This document shows positions 10,500-19,529 of a DNA stretch of 64,000 nucleotides, one piece after another; positions within the stretch are counted from its first letter, which is position 1; every line of letters begins with the position of its first letter. The stretch comes from Flaccisagitta enflata (lineage: Eukaryota; Chaetognatha; Sagittoidea; Aphragmophora): contig OZ231126.1 of assembly GCA_965153355.1 (NCBI GenBank), positions 2,170,001 to 2,234,000 of the forward strand, given 5' to 3'. The notes beneath the pieces were generated by a model that saw only the letters and a program-made list of their open reading frames with translations, was not told where the DNA came from and searched no databases. Both the position numbers and the translations under genes were made by a program.

Positions 10500-10680
10500 C
10501 CACATTTCGGTCAGTTGGTCTGTCGGTTGGTCGGTCCGTCACAAAACTGATTTAAAGGCTTATTAAGGCGTTTTTATGTCTCTGAATGGTAGCGAAGTAA
10601 CTTTGTAGAGTAAAGATCCATTTGAAAAAAAAATGTTTGTCTGTCTGTCTGACTTTTTTTGAAAGTGCTGACGCACGCGA
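10500..10680 (-). repeat. Family B fragment
   Basis: GGTCTGTCGGTTGGTCGGTC tract and a GACGCACGCGACTTAGG stretch in the intron between exons 10 and 11. It is degenerate, and the boundaries are uncertain. Confidence 0.4.
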
Positions 10681-10796
10681 CTTAGGTCTAATGACCTTGT
10701 TTTCTTACATCGATGAAAATCTTAAATCAAAATTGAAAGTTCCGAATAGTATAAATTTTAAGAAGGTCAAATCTTACATCCTACATTCTCACGTAC

Positions 10797-11011
10797 CTTC
10801 CATGGTCATCAAAGTATTTTTTGGCTTGTGCAAGCGCTTTGGCAGTGTAAGTGTGGGTTCCGGTCAAACGTTTTATCCCTCGAATCCGTTCAATCAGAAC
10901 ATAATAGTTGTCATCTGAGGTTGACATTTCAAATGTCAAATCTGTTTGGACATCTGTACCAAACTGAATCACTGCCAGGCGCACATCTTGACTGGAAATT
11001 GGGATTTTCTC
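10797..11011 (-). CDS. Exon 10: middle third of VWA3
   Basis: 215 nt, phase 0 in and 2 out, residues 618-688. Contains SSQDVRLAVIQFGTDV, TFEMSTSDD and THTYTAKALAQAKKYF with the MIDAS threonine. Acceptor GTTTTTAG, donor GTACGTGAG. Confidence 0.93.
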
Positions 11012-11245
11012 CTAAAAACAAAGAATGATCAAAGGAAATGATAAGAGTATGATTGTTTTGTTATCATTCGCCCAGTGAAAATAGAAGAGAGCGAAAACAC
11101 AGAAGCGACGAAGGTTTTTTATCTAACATGGTGGATGGCAATGAGTGCTGGTTGGGGTTCAATTTCAATGCGCTGCCAGGAAGGACACTTGTATTTGGGC
11201 AGATATGTCCAACTCTGAATGACTGCCGTTGCCATAAGACCAAGG

Positions 11246-11480
11246 GGGCGTTTCTAGTCAGAGACAACCGCGTTTTGAACGGGCCACTCAATCGCTCGCT
11301 ACGTTCGTTCGCTCGCACCGCTCACTCTGCTCACTCGCACCGCAGCGCTCCGTTCACGGGCTCGCTCACTCACTTGGCTCACTCCCTCGTGAGACAGTTG
11401 AAATTCTTGAATATGTGTTCACGCTGTTATCGCGTTTCACGGGAACAAACGCGTTTTTGGCGCTCACTAGAAACACGCCC
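11246..11480. mobile_element. MITE, GTTTCTAGT-TIR family, copy I
   Basis: Ends are GGGGCGTTTCTAGTCA on the left, and on the right the complement of GGGCGTGTTTCTAGTGA. The interior is GC-rich (CGCTCGCTACGTTCG, then CACTCACTTGGCTCACTCC) and ends with GCGTTTCACGGGAACAAACGCG. A 5-6 bp direct repeat, CCAAGG, flanks it. It lies in the intron between exons 9 and 10, ending 18 bp from the exon 9 donor. The same family forms the whole body of the exon-splitting insertion at 17.3-17.5 kb. Confidence 0.75.
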
Positions 11481-11499
11481 CAAGGAGACTTCACGATAC

Positions 11500-11808
11500 C
11501 TCTTCAGCGATGAATTTGACAAAGAGGACGACCATTTCCAGCGCTGCGGTGTAATTACGATCGTGAACGCTGTTGCTCGTATCCAACACAAACACCACAT
11601 CCACTCTCACATGACCGCAATCCTGAGACCGTTGGCAATGCCTTCCATCCTCAGCCAACGTGAATCCATACTTGCATTCACAATGATGAGAAAGTGGAGT
11701 ATCTTGCACGCAAATCTGCTCGCAGTCTCCATTCAGCCCGTTGTTCACATCGCAACTCTTTGGTTGAGCCGGACAGAAAACGTCCTCGCGGATTTTGGCT
11801 CGGAAAAA
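11500..11808 (-). CDS. Exon 9: EGF2 and first part of VWA3
   Basis: 103 codons, phase 0 to 0, residues 515-617. Begins FFRAKIREDVFC. The EGF cysteines follow (SCDVNNGLNGDC, QIC, HHCECKYGF, EDGRHC). Then comes HVRVDVVFVLDTSNSV with intact DxSxS, ending KFIAEE at a GTATCG donor. The EGF and the VWA start share one exon without interruption here, which is the reference for judging the split in module 2. Confidence 0.94.
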
Positions 11809-11839
11809 CTAAGAAAAATGGAATTATTTTCGATTAATG

Positions 11840-12515
11840 GTTGTTTGGGTTCCACTGCAAGGAAATAGTTGCACGCTTCCAATTAGGTAGATGGCTATTA
11901 GTGCTTGTTTGAAGTTCTATTGCAAGGAAATGTTTGTATATTTTCAATTAGGCGGATGGCCATTAGTGCTTGTTTGAGGGTCCACTGCATGGAAGGACGC
12001 TTGCAATTGGGCAAACTGCTACAATTGCTTGTTTGGGTTCCACTGCAAGGAGGTAGTTGCAAGCTTGCAATTAGGCAGATGGCTTTTAGTGCTTGTTTGA
12101 AGTTCTATTGCAAGGAAGTGGTTGTATACTTGCAATTGGGTGGATGGCTATTAGTGCTTGTTTGAGGGTCCACTGCATAAAAGGACGCTTGCAATTGGGC
12201 AAATTGCTACAAGTGCTTGTTTGGGTTCCACTGCAAGGAGGTAGTTGCACACTTCCAATTAGGAAGATGGCTGTTAGTGCTTGTTTGAAGTTCTATTGCA
12301 AGTAAATGGTTGTATACTTGCAATTGGGCGGATGGCTATTAGTGCTTGTTTGAGGGTCCACTCCATGGAAGGACGCTTGCAATTGGGCAAATTGCTACAA
12401 GTGCTTGTTTGGGTTCCACTGCAAGGCAGTGGTTGTATACTTACAATTGGGCAGATGGCTATTAGTGCTTGTTTGAAGTTCTATTGCAAGGAAGCACGTT
12501 TGCAATTCATTCAAC
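11840..12515 (+). repeat. Higher-order minisatellite, about 188-bp period
   Basis: The marker GTTTGAAGTTCTATTGCAAG recurs at about 11906, 12095, 12282 and 12471, a period of 187-189 bp. Each period consists of three related units of about 63 bp ending with TGCTTGTTTGAAGTTC, TTTGAGGGTCCACTG and TTTGGGTTCCACTG. A diverged unit is also present near 11130-11215. It lies in the intron between exons 8 and 9. The plus-strand open frames of 60-140 residues are products of the repeat. Confidence 0.88.
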
Positions 12516-12516
12516 A

Positions 12517-13450
12517 CATGGTCCTTTTTGAGGAAGCGGCCCGGGAGGGGCAGATGACCTATGATTCCACACAGGGCGATTTTCTCCGGTTTCTGTTTTC
12601 CGTTTTCCGTCCCCCTCCCATCCACAAAACAGGCCCCCAGACCTCAAATCAAGCTTTTCAGACCCCAAATCAGGCCTCTCAGACCCCAAATCAGGCCTCT
12701 CAGACCTAAAATCAGGCCTCTCAGACCTTAAATCTAGCCTCTTAGACCCCAATCAGACTACTCAGACCCCAAATCAGGCTCCTTAGATCCCAAATCAGCC
12801 CTCTCAGACATCAAATCAAAAACATTAGCTCAAGGTCAAGCCTGTCAAATCAGGCCTATCAGACCCTCAGACCCCAAATCAGATCTATAAGACCTCCAAT
12901 CAGGCTTCCCAGACTCTAATTTAGGCCACTCAGATTTCAAATCCCTAACTACCAGACCCCAATATGGCCTCTCAGACCCAAACTCAGGCCTCTCAGATTA
13001 CAGCTCAGGCCTCCCTGACCCTATTTCATGCCCCTCAGACCCCTAAGCAGGTCCCAAAACTCCAATTTAGGACTCTCAGGCCCATGGTGTCACAAAATTT
13101 TTTGCTTCCTACGAGCAAAATTTCTCCAGTTTTACCTTCCTACTGAAAATGCGTATGATGATCGCGGTTGATACCTCAGAAGACCCTTTGAAATATATGA
13201 ATAGTCAAGAAACCAAGAGGAGTTCTGGATGCTCCTAGAATAGCAAGTGAGGGGATGAGATGGTGAGAGGACGGCAACCCCAGAAGGACCAATGACCTAT
13301 GCTTGTGCTGGTAAGGAGTTATGGAATTTCGAGAATTTTTTTACCTTTGTTTGAGCACAAGTCTTGGGGCTCAAATATAAGCCTTAAGACTCACATTTGA
13401 GCCTCAAGGTTTGGGTTTGAGCCTCTAGGCTGGAATTTGAGACTTTTTAT
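12517..13450. repeat. Family C copy with CTCAGACCCCAAATCAGGC minisatellite
   Basis: Begins with GAAGCGGCCCGGGAGGGGCAG and ATGACCTATGATTCCACACAGGG, continues as about 25 degenerate units of CTCAGACCCCAAATCAGGC to about 13090, and closes with inverted family C sequence (GGACCAATGACCTATGCTTG near 13290) and GCCTCAAGGTTTGGG units. Intronic and non-coding. Confidence 0.65.
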
Positions 13451-13659
13451 CACTGCCCCTGCCCGACCGCATACAGTCTTTTTTTGAATTGTCTCAGATT
13501 AGAGACATCATGATTGTTGAAAGTTCATAGAAAAAGAAATGTAGTGTTTAAAGTCACTTGCACACAACTTTACACCTTGTTCTGTTGGTCTGTCTGTCAG
13601 TAAGTACGTGCATAGCTACGTTGTTCCACTTATCATAATATATCTGAATTTTGGTTTTT

Positions 13660-13980
13660 ATAGTTCTTTGTAATGAAAGGAAGGGAGGAAGGAAGAGAGG
13701 GAGGAAGGAAGGAAGCAATGGTAGGAAGGAAGGACAAAAAGGGAGGGAGGAAAGGATAAGAAGGAAAGAAAGGAAGGGAGGAAGGATAGAAAGAAGGGAG
13801 GAACGAGAGAGAGGATGAAGGAAGGAAAGAAGGAAGGAAGGAAGAAAGGGAGAAAGTAAGAAAGGACGAAAAGAAGGAAGGAAGGAAAAAAGAACAAAAG
13901 GGAGGCAGGAATAGGAAAAAAACAAAAGAAGGGAGGAGGGAAGGATAAAAGAAGAAAGTAAGAGAGGAAGGAAGAGAGGT
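13660..13980. repeat. (GGAA)n purine tract
   Basis: About 320 bp of GGAAGGAAGGGAGGAA-type units, almost pure purine on the plus strand. Long Ser/Phe/Pro frames on the minus strand are artefacts. Confidence 0.93.
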
Positions 13981-14098
13981 AGTGATAGTTATCAGTAAAA
14001 CAACTACCACTGTATCATTTCCCAAAGCTTGTTCTTTCTTTAAAAAACAATTACAGGAGCTTCATTTACAAAAGGAAAAAAGACTTTTTTTTGCTGCT

Positions 14099-14312
14099 TT
14101 TAGTCGCGTGCTTCGCGACTCTACACCCCGCTATGTTGGTCGGTTGGTTGGTCAGTTGGTTGGTTGGTCAGTTGGTAGGTCCCCTTTTTACTTTTTTGGC
14201 GTTTGAGCTTTTTGAGCATGCGGCTCCTGCCCAGATGCCCTGGTGACCTTCTCCAGCACTGCTCCTGTCCACCCGCAAGTGACTAGGGTAGCCGTGTATC
14301 CAGCCTTATTTA
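14099..14312 (-). repeat. Family B interspersed repeat, near-complete short copy
   Basis: Starts TTTTAGTCGCGTGCTTCGCG, a terminal hairpin (GTCGCG/CGCGAC), then CTCTACACC, a GGTTGGTTGGTC tract, the GAGCATGCGGCTCCTGCCC core, and ends GTGTATCCAGCCTTATTT. This copy gives the uninterrupted form against which the nested copy at 24 kb can be read. Confidence 0.7.
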
Positions 14313-14337
14313 TTTTCTAGCCTCTCTTCCTCATTCT

Positions 14338-14470
14338 TTTCCTTCCTTCCTTCCTTCCTTCCTTCCTTCCTTCCTTTCTTATTCCCTTCCTTCCCCTCCC
14401 ACTTTCTCTGCCTTCCTTCCTTCCTTTCTTCCTTCCTTCCTTCCTTTCCTCCCTTCTTTTCCTCCCTTCT
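14338..14470. repeat. (CTTC)n pyrimidine tract
   Basis: Imperfect CCTTCCTTCCTT array directly following the family B copy; complementary in composition to the GGAA tract at 13.7 kb, so the two could pair as an inverted repeat around the family B element. Confidence 0.9.
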
Positions 14471-14569
14471 TTTCCTATTCTTCCTCTCTTACCTTTTCCT
14501 CTCTCTCCCCCCTTTCTTCCCTACCAGCCTAGCTAGCTTCCTACGAGCGCCGCTCGCGTACTCGGGCAC

Positions 14570-14870
14570 TTCGTGACACCCTGCTCAGGCCCTAAGGCCC
14601 TACTCAGGCCTCCTAGATCTTAATTCAAGCCTTGCAGAAACAACCCATGCCTCCAAAACCCAAAATCAGTCAGGCCTCTCCGACCCAAAATTGTTCCTCT
14701 CAGTCCCATACTCAGAAAATCGTCCTGTGTGGAATCATAGGTCATCTGCCCCTCCGGGGCCGCTGCCCCTCTCACCATCACATCCTTACATAAAATAACT
14801 TAGGGGCATTGGGTACCACTGACCATGTAACGCTTTTGCGACTATTTCCAATTACTAGGTCTATAAGTTA
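14570..14870. repeat. Family C fragment
   Basis: CAGGCCTCCTAGATC-type units followed by GTGTGGAATCATAGGTCATC, GGGGCCGCTGCCCC, and the family end (TACCACTGACCATGTAACGC, then TTTTGCGACTATTT). The stretch 14870-15280 shows nothing recognisable apart from a (GGTTATCAGCTATC) run at 15140-15185. Confidence 0.6.
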
Positions 14871-15283
14871 AGAAAGATGAATGCCTTTCTCATTTAGACA
14901 GCAAAGGGGGGGAACAGCAGGGGGGCTAGGGGGGTCGGGTAATTCTCAAGCGTAGGGACTCAGATTTCAACTGTTACCACACACTTGCTACAATTTACAG
15001 TCTAGAGGCTTTTTGACATAGCTTGAACAATTCTTAGAAAAAAAAAGTTAATAAATTGCTTAATTTGCTGGTTTTAAGCAAATTCTTGCTCTTATCTATA
15101 TAGTTTCAATCCAAAATAGCTTGAAATGATGAAATCAGTTACCGGTTATCAGCTCTCAGTTATCAGCTATCGGTTATCAGCTATCCCTAGACTTTTCAGA
15201 TATATTCTGAAATTTTGGAAGCAATTTCTTTTTGGAGATAAAAATATCAACAAAAACAACAATAAGACAACATAAACAACAAC

Positions 15284-15434
15284 AACAACAACAAAACAAC
15301 AAAAACAACAAGAACAAGACAACAACAACAGCAAAACAACAGCAACAACAACAACAACAACAGCAACAACAACAACAACAACAGCAACAACAACAACAAC
15401 AACAACAACAGCATCACAACAGCAACAAGACAAC

Positions 15435-15521
<87 letters not shown>

Positions 15522-15523
15522 GC

Positions 15524-15561
<38 letters not shown>

Positions 15562-15562
15562 A
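15284..15562. repeat. (CAA)n trinucleotide tract
   Basis: About 90 CAA units with a few CAG and CAT interruptions. It begins 22 bp beyond the exon 8 donor and is intronic, so the Gln-rich (plus) and Leu- or Val-rich (minus) open frames here are not protein coding. Confidence 0.96.
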
Positions 15563-15583
15563 AATATCATGAGGATTTCGTAC

Positions 15584-15815
15584 CTCTTTGATCTTGTCGA
15601 TTCTTTTGTAATCATCGATCAGTAACACCCTGTCCTTCGCTCCACTGATTTCAGTCAACTCTCGTTCGTCAGCCTCTCCCACACCGATGCTCCACACTTG
15701 ACTGTGGCCAACCTCACCCAAACTGCGCAAAGCTTTTGCACTAGCAATCAATCGCGATGAATCAGATGTGCTGAGGCCATCTGTCACCATCATTGTGTAT
15801 TTCCGCGCATTTTTT
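15584..15815 (-). CDS. Exon 8: C-terminal third of VWA2
   Basis: 232 nt, phase 2 in and 0 out, residues 437-514. Begins KNARKYTMMVTDG, then SQVWSIGVGEADEREL and DRVLLIDDYKRIDK. Acceptor ATTTTTTCAG, donor GTACGAAATC. The donor lies next to the long (CAA)n tract, and an element of the GTTTCTAGT-TIR family ends 17 bp upstream of the acceptor. Confidence 0.92.
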
Positions 15816-15832
15816 CTGAAAAAATAACATAT

Positions 15833-16238
15833 GGCGTGTTTCTAGTGAAGATGAACAAGGCCAAGTAGGCCAATAAGGTGCCACATGTTGATCGTCGAAC
15901 AAATGCGTTACCCCACAGACCAACCAACCGACCGACCAACCAACCAACCAACGGACACAGCCAGTTATAGAGGTGCTTTGTAGCACCTAAAAACGCGTTT
16001 GTTCCTGTGAAACGCGTTTACAGCATGAACAGATATTCAAGAATTTGAACTGTCCCACGAGGGAGTGAGTGAAGTGAGTGAGCAAGCCTGTGAACGGAGA
16101 GTAGTGAAGCGGAGCGCTTGGGAGCGCTGGGGACCGCTGGGGAGCAAGTGAGTGGAGTAAGGGGTGCGAGCGAACAAATGGAGCAAGCGACCAAGTGGCC
16201 CGTTCAAAACGCGATTGTCTGTCACTAGAAACGCCCCC
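15833..16238. mobile_element. MITE, GTTTCTAGT-TIR family, copy II, with nested family B insert
   Basis: Left end GGCGTGTTTCTAGTGA, right end TCACTAGAAACGCCCCC. The interior from about 15990 matches copies I and III (AACGCGTTTGTTCC, then GAATTTGAACTGTCCCACGA, and GGCCCGTTCAAAACGCG). A different element (15851-15987) sits inside, close to the left end. Located in the intron between exons 7 and 8. Confidence 0.7.
15851..15987 (+). repeat. Family B variant nested in MITE copy II
   Basis: Starts AACAAGGCCAAGTAGGCC, contains GAACAAATGCGTTACC and a CCAACCAACCGACCGACC tract, and ends TTATAGAGGTGCTTTGTAGC followed by ACCTAAAA. A close relative lies at 60389-60508. Its position shows it arrived after the MITE. 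Confidence 0.65.
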
Positions 16239-16382
16239 TCAGGAAGTTTTATTGATGAGTAGACCTTGGGATGGCCTTGCAAGACCTCTTCAAGACCTTT
16301 ACAATCTGTCATATCAGTCCTTTACCAAGTTTCCTTTTCTCCGTAAGTAAAGTTCATTCATGAAACTGGACAAACGAAATTC

Positions 16383-16490
16383 CCCCTTGTTCCACAGGAC
16401 ATCGCCCCCTTCGGTGCCGCTGCCCCGCTTCCTCACACGCGTAATCATACACAGTAGGGCAAAGCTTATCGCTGACCACATATATTGCCA
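16383..16490. repeat. Family C fragment
   Basis: CACAGGACATCGCCCCCTTC, GTGCCGCTGCCCCG and GCTGACCACATATTGCC match the ends of the copies at 29.2 and 30.0 kb. It ends directly at the donor of exon 7. Confidence 0.55.
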
Positions 16491-16497
16491 AGCTTAC

Positions 16498-16709
16498 CTG
16501 CCGCTGCTGTCAAAATATTTTTTCGCTTTTTGCAGTGCTTGGGCTGTGTCAGTTCGCCGCCCTTCCAACCGTCCAATACTGAGAATTTTCTGAATCAAGG
16601 CGACGTAATTCGCGGATGTTGACTGCTCAAATGTTAAATCTACTCTGAAGTTTGTATTGAACTGAATGATCGCCAATTGAACATCCTGAGATGAGAATTT
16701 TGCACCAGC
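16498..16709 (-). CDS. Exon 7: middle third of VWA2
   Basis: 212 nt, phase 0 in and 2 out, residues 367-436. Contains SSQDVQLAIIQFNTNF, TFEQSTSAN and RTDTAQALQKAKKYF with the MIDAS threonine. Acceptor TTCGTCGCAG, donor GTAAGCTTGG. Confidence 0.93.
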
Positions 16710-17117
16710 CTGCGACGAAAATTAAGAAATTGTGAGGAAAGGTTGATGTAGGATCTTTTCAACTCAAAGCGCATGGAATTAGGCATGATTTCTTCATGAG
16801 GAGGACATTGAGTTTTGTGACAATTTCACGTCAAGAAATGCAAAAAAAAAAAAAAATCAAATTTGATAGTGCACAGTATATCCCACAGAGGTCCGCCCAA
16901 GGCTCACATCTTTCCTTAGACTAAATAGACAAACATTTTATCCGCCAATTTCTTCACCTGTCGATCTATGGACCTATGCTTCTACCCATGACCGGACTGA
17001 CGGCCATGCCCTTATATGGCTTTATTTTTGGCCTTATATAATGTCGCAAAGTGACTAGTTACAGAAACTGTCAACGAAAACTAGAGAGAGGCTTCTGTGA
17101 ACTTTTTATCAAATTAC

Positions 17118-17270
17118 CGCATTTTGAATAAATCTGACAAATTGAACGACAATTTGAAGAGCGCCTTTGAAGCTTTGATCGGTGACACTTTTGCTCGTGT
17201 CAATGACAAACACGACGTCGACTCTGACATGACCGCACTCAGCCGATCGTTCGCAACTTCGACCATCATC
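17118..17270 (-). CDS. Exon 6: last EGF1 cysteine and first part of VWA2
   Basis: 51 codons, phase 0 to 0, residues 316-366. Begins DDGRSCERSAECGHVRVDVV, giving the last EGF cysteine, then FVIDTSKSV (DxSxS), and ends at FIQNA before donor GTAATTTG. Its acceptor CACTCTGCAG is one copy of the direct repeat that flanks the inserted MITE. Joined to exon 5 it aligns residue for residue with the uninterrupted exon 9 around the junction (FTLQDDGRSC against FTLAEDGRHC). Confidence 0.9.
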
Positions 17271-17539
17271 CTGCAGAGTGAGTGTTTCTACTAAAGATGA
17301 AAAACGTGTTTGTTACCGTTGAAAGCATTTACAGCGTGAAGACATATTCAAGAATTTTAACTGTCCCACGAGGAGTGAGCAAAGTGGGTGAGCGAGCCCG
17401 TGAACGGAGCAAGCAAGCAAAGCGAATATAGCAAAGCGGAGCGCTGAAGAGTAAATGAGCGGAGTGAGCGGTGCGAGCGAACGAACGTAGCGAGCGACCG
17501 AGTGGCCGGTTCAAAACGTGATTGTCTCTGACTAGAAAC
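17271..17539 (-). mobile_element. MITE copy III acting as a new spliceosomal intron (introner)
   Basis: A 269-nt GT-AG intron interrupts an exon that is continuous in paralogous modules 3 and 5. The body (17282-17539) is a member of the GTTTCTAGT-TIR family: on the minus strand it starts GTTTCTAGTCAGAGAC and ends AGTAGAAACAC. The 11-bp repeat CTGCAGAGTGA occurs at 17271-17281 and 17540-17550 and is read as the target-site duplication. The element's terminal GT is the donor, while the duplicated target (CACTCTGCAG on the minus strand) is the acceptor. Excision leaves no extra or missing residue. The splice itself is inferred, since no transcript is available here. Confidence 0.85.
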
Positions 17540-17689
17540 CTGCAGAGTGAATCCAGTCAGGCACTCGCAACCCGCAAACACGTTTCCATTGTACTCGACG
17601 CAATTTTGTTGACATCCTCCGTTGTGATCGTCGCAAGTGGAAGAAGCAGTCGAACATATCAAGCCTTGGCCAATCTCATCGTTGAAGAA
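17540..17689 (-). CDS. Exon 5: most of EGF1 (module 2)
   Basis: 50 codons, phase 0 to 0, residues 266-315. Begins FFNDEIGQGLIC, then the EGF cysteines in TCDDHNGGCQQNC and AGCECLTGFTLQ. Acceptor CTGCCTTCTAG, donor CAG/GTTTCTAG, the latter formed by the inserted element. Without the splice the frame would run into the MITE and give an unrelated Arg/Ser-rich tail, so splicing is needed for a functional VWA2. Confidence 0.9.
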
Positions 17690-17949
17690 CTAGAAGGCAG
17701 GTGAAAACAAAGCTGAATTACTCTGGGGACAAAAAAAATAAAAAGGTTCCCAAACGAATAAAGCTATAGACATTGGAGGAAGACGATACCGTGGAAGATG
17801 ACGACGCAGAGGGGCCTCAAAGGGGACTGATGCTGATCAAAGGCAAAGGGTCACTACCCCCTCTTTTAAACGAGGCCAAAAAAAAAAAAAAAAGGGAAAA
17901 AAAAAGAGCGGAGGAATAAACTAACCGCGGCCTCTATCTATCTTTACAA

Positions 17950-18352
17950 AGGCGCCAGATGGCTGTTTTTGTGCCCTACGGTGCATGTATACCACATGAT
18001 GCGTTTCTTTTATGGATTTTGCGAGTCTTACAAATGTTATCGGTTTTTCTTGTTTATTATTTACAGCGAGGCTGTATATATATATAAATGTTGCCGACTT
18101 CTACATGTGTTTCATGTACTGTTTCTCATATTGCTCGTTTGTACATTAACAATGTACCTGTATTGACTATAATGGGGATCGCCCAGGACAAGTCGTCCAG
18201 AGCAATACCACCGTCTTTTATCCCGTATAATTATGTCGGAAATCCCGACTTAAGTGTGATACCCCCTCCCATAGATTACCGTTGTGCTGCTGTGTAAACA
18301 TTTTCCCCTATGGAGGGAATAAATTTGTTTTCATTTCATTTCATCTGATTAG
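17950..18352 (+). repeat. Possible 3' tail of a retroposed transcript or LINE
   Basis: A stretch of ordinary base composition ends in CTATGGAGGGAATAAATTTG followed by TTTTCATTTCATTTCAT, that is, an AATAAA signal followed by a short ATTTC repeat, the kind of tail seen on some non-LTR retrotransposons. No reverse transcriptase remnant was recognised, so assignment is weak. The 17705-17950 stretch before it contains an A-rich run (17879-17905) and nothing else identifiable. Confidence 0.25.
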
Positions 18353-18387
18353 CCCCTGTTTAAAGAGTTGTTGACTGTATCACAATA

Positions 18388-18690
<303 letters not shown>

Positions 18691-18952
18691 TGAATAAAGT
18701 TCTGAATAACTGACTGACTGAATAAATGAATAAATGAATAAATGAATGAATGAATGAATGAAATTAGAAGTGGTTTGGCAGTAGGGAATGAAGAAGGACA
18801 TTGAAATCGGCCATAATGCGCGGTTTAAACGTTTGCATGACGAATGGACCGACCAATCGACCGACAGACAGACATGACCTCTTATAAATGGTGTTTGCGA
18901 TTAGGCGCATAGTCGGCATCGTCATATAGAATTCGAAAAAGAGAACCTTTTT

Positions 18953-19141
18953 AGTTGCGGACACGCAACTCTACAAGAGGTTTTGTCCATAGTCCGTCAG
19001 TTGGTCAGTCTGCAGAGGTGATTGTGTCGAAAAGTGGCAAAAAATGAGTGTTTTGGATACTTTTTATGAATGTCTGTGTATGGAATGGGGTGTGGATGGG
19101 GGTTGGATGCCCCTGCCCACCCGTCCGCAACGATATTGTGA
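18953..19141 (-). repeat. Family B-like element (GTTGCGGAC type)
   Basis: TTTTAGTTGCGGACACGCAA (terminal hairpin), CTCTACAAGAGGTTTTGTCC, GTCAGTTGGTCAGTC, then GCCCACCCGTCCGCAACG and ATATTGTGACCCCGCG. The reverse-complement arrangement is found at 39227-39440. It ends about 25 bp from the exon 4 donor. Confidence 0.65.
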
Positions 19142-19167
19142 CCCCGCGTCACTTGTTTTCAATTTAC

Positions 19168-19426
19168 CTCGTCAATCTTTGGATTCTTGTAGTCGTCAAC
19201 TAGCAAAACTCTTTGCTTATTTCCGCTGATTTTTTCCAATTCTTCAATTTCCTCTTTTTCGAATCTTCTTCCAATTCCGATGCTCCAGACTTGACGTTCT
19301 TCTTGGCCTTGGACTGCGTGGACACTTCCGCCGCGAAGTTCGGCCGCAGTCTGTAGTAACAGGTCCTCGTATTTCGAGTCACATTTCCCGTCAGTCACCA
19401 CAATCGTGTATTTCCGGGCATTTTTC
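19168..19426 (-). CDS. Exon 4: C-terminal third of VWA1
   Basis: 259 nt, phase 2 in and 0 out, residues 179-265. Begins KNARKYTIVVTDGKC, then RQVWSIGIGRRFEKEE and QRVLLVDDYKNPKIDE. Acceptor AATTACAG, donor GTAAATTG. It is the longest of the four VWA third-exons because of a charged insertion around VHAVQGQEER. Confidence 0.92.
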
Positions 19427-19529
19427 CTGTAATTGTGAGAGTTGAAGTTTGGGACACATTTTGCTGAATTGTCGCATCATAAAAATGTATTCCTCTTGGT
19501 TTTTTCCACTTTGACGTCATGAGCTCATC

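Noticed and set aside
11053-11868. 271-codon plus-strand frame
   Set aside because: Runs antisense over exon 9 and through a MITE; no domain and no neighbours on that strand.
15232-15591. 119-codon polyglutamine open frame on the plus strand
   Set aside because: It is a translation of the (CAA)n microsatellite in an intron of the minus-strand gene, without splice or start context.
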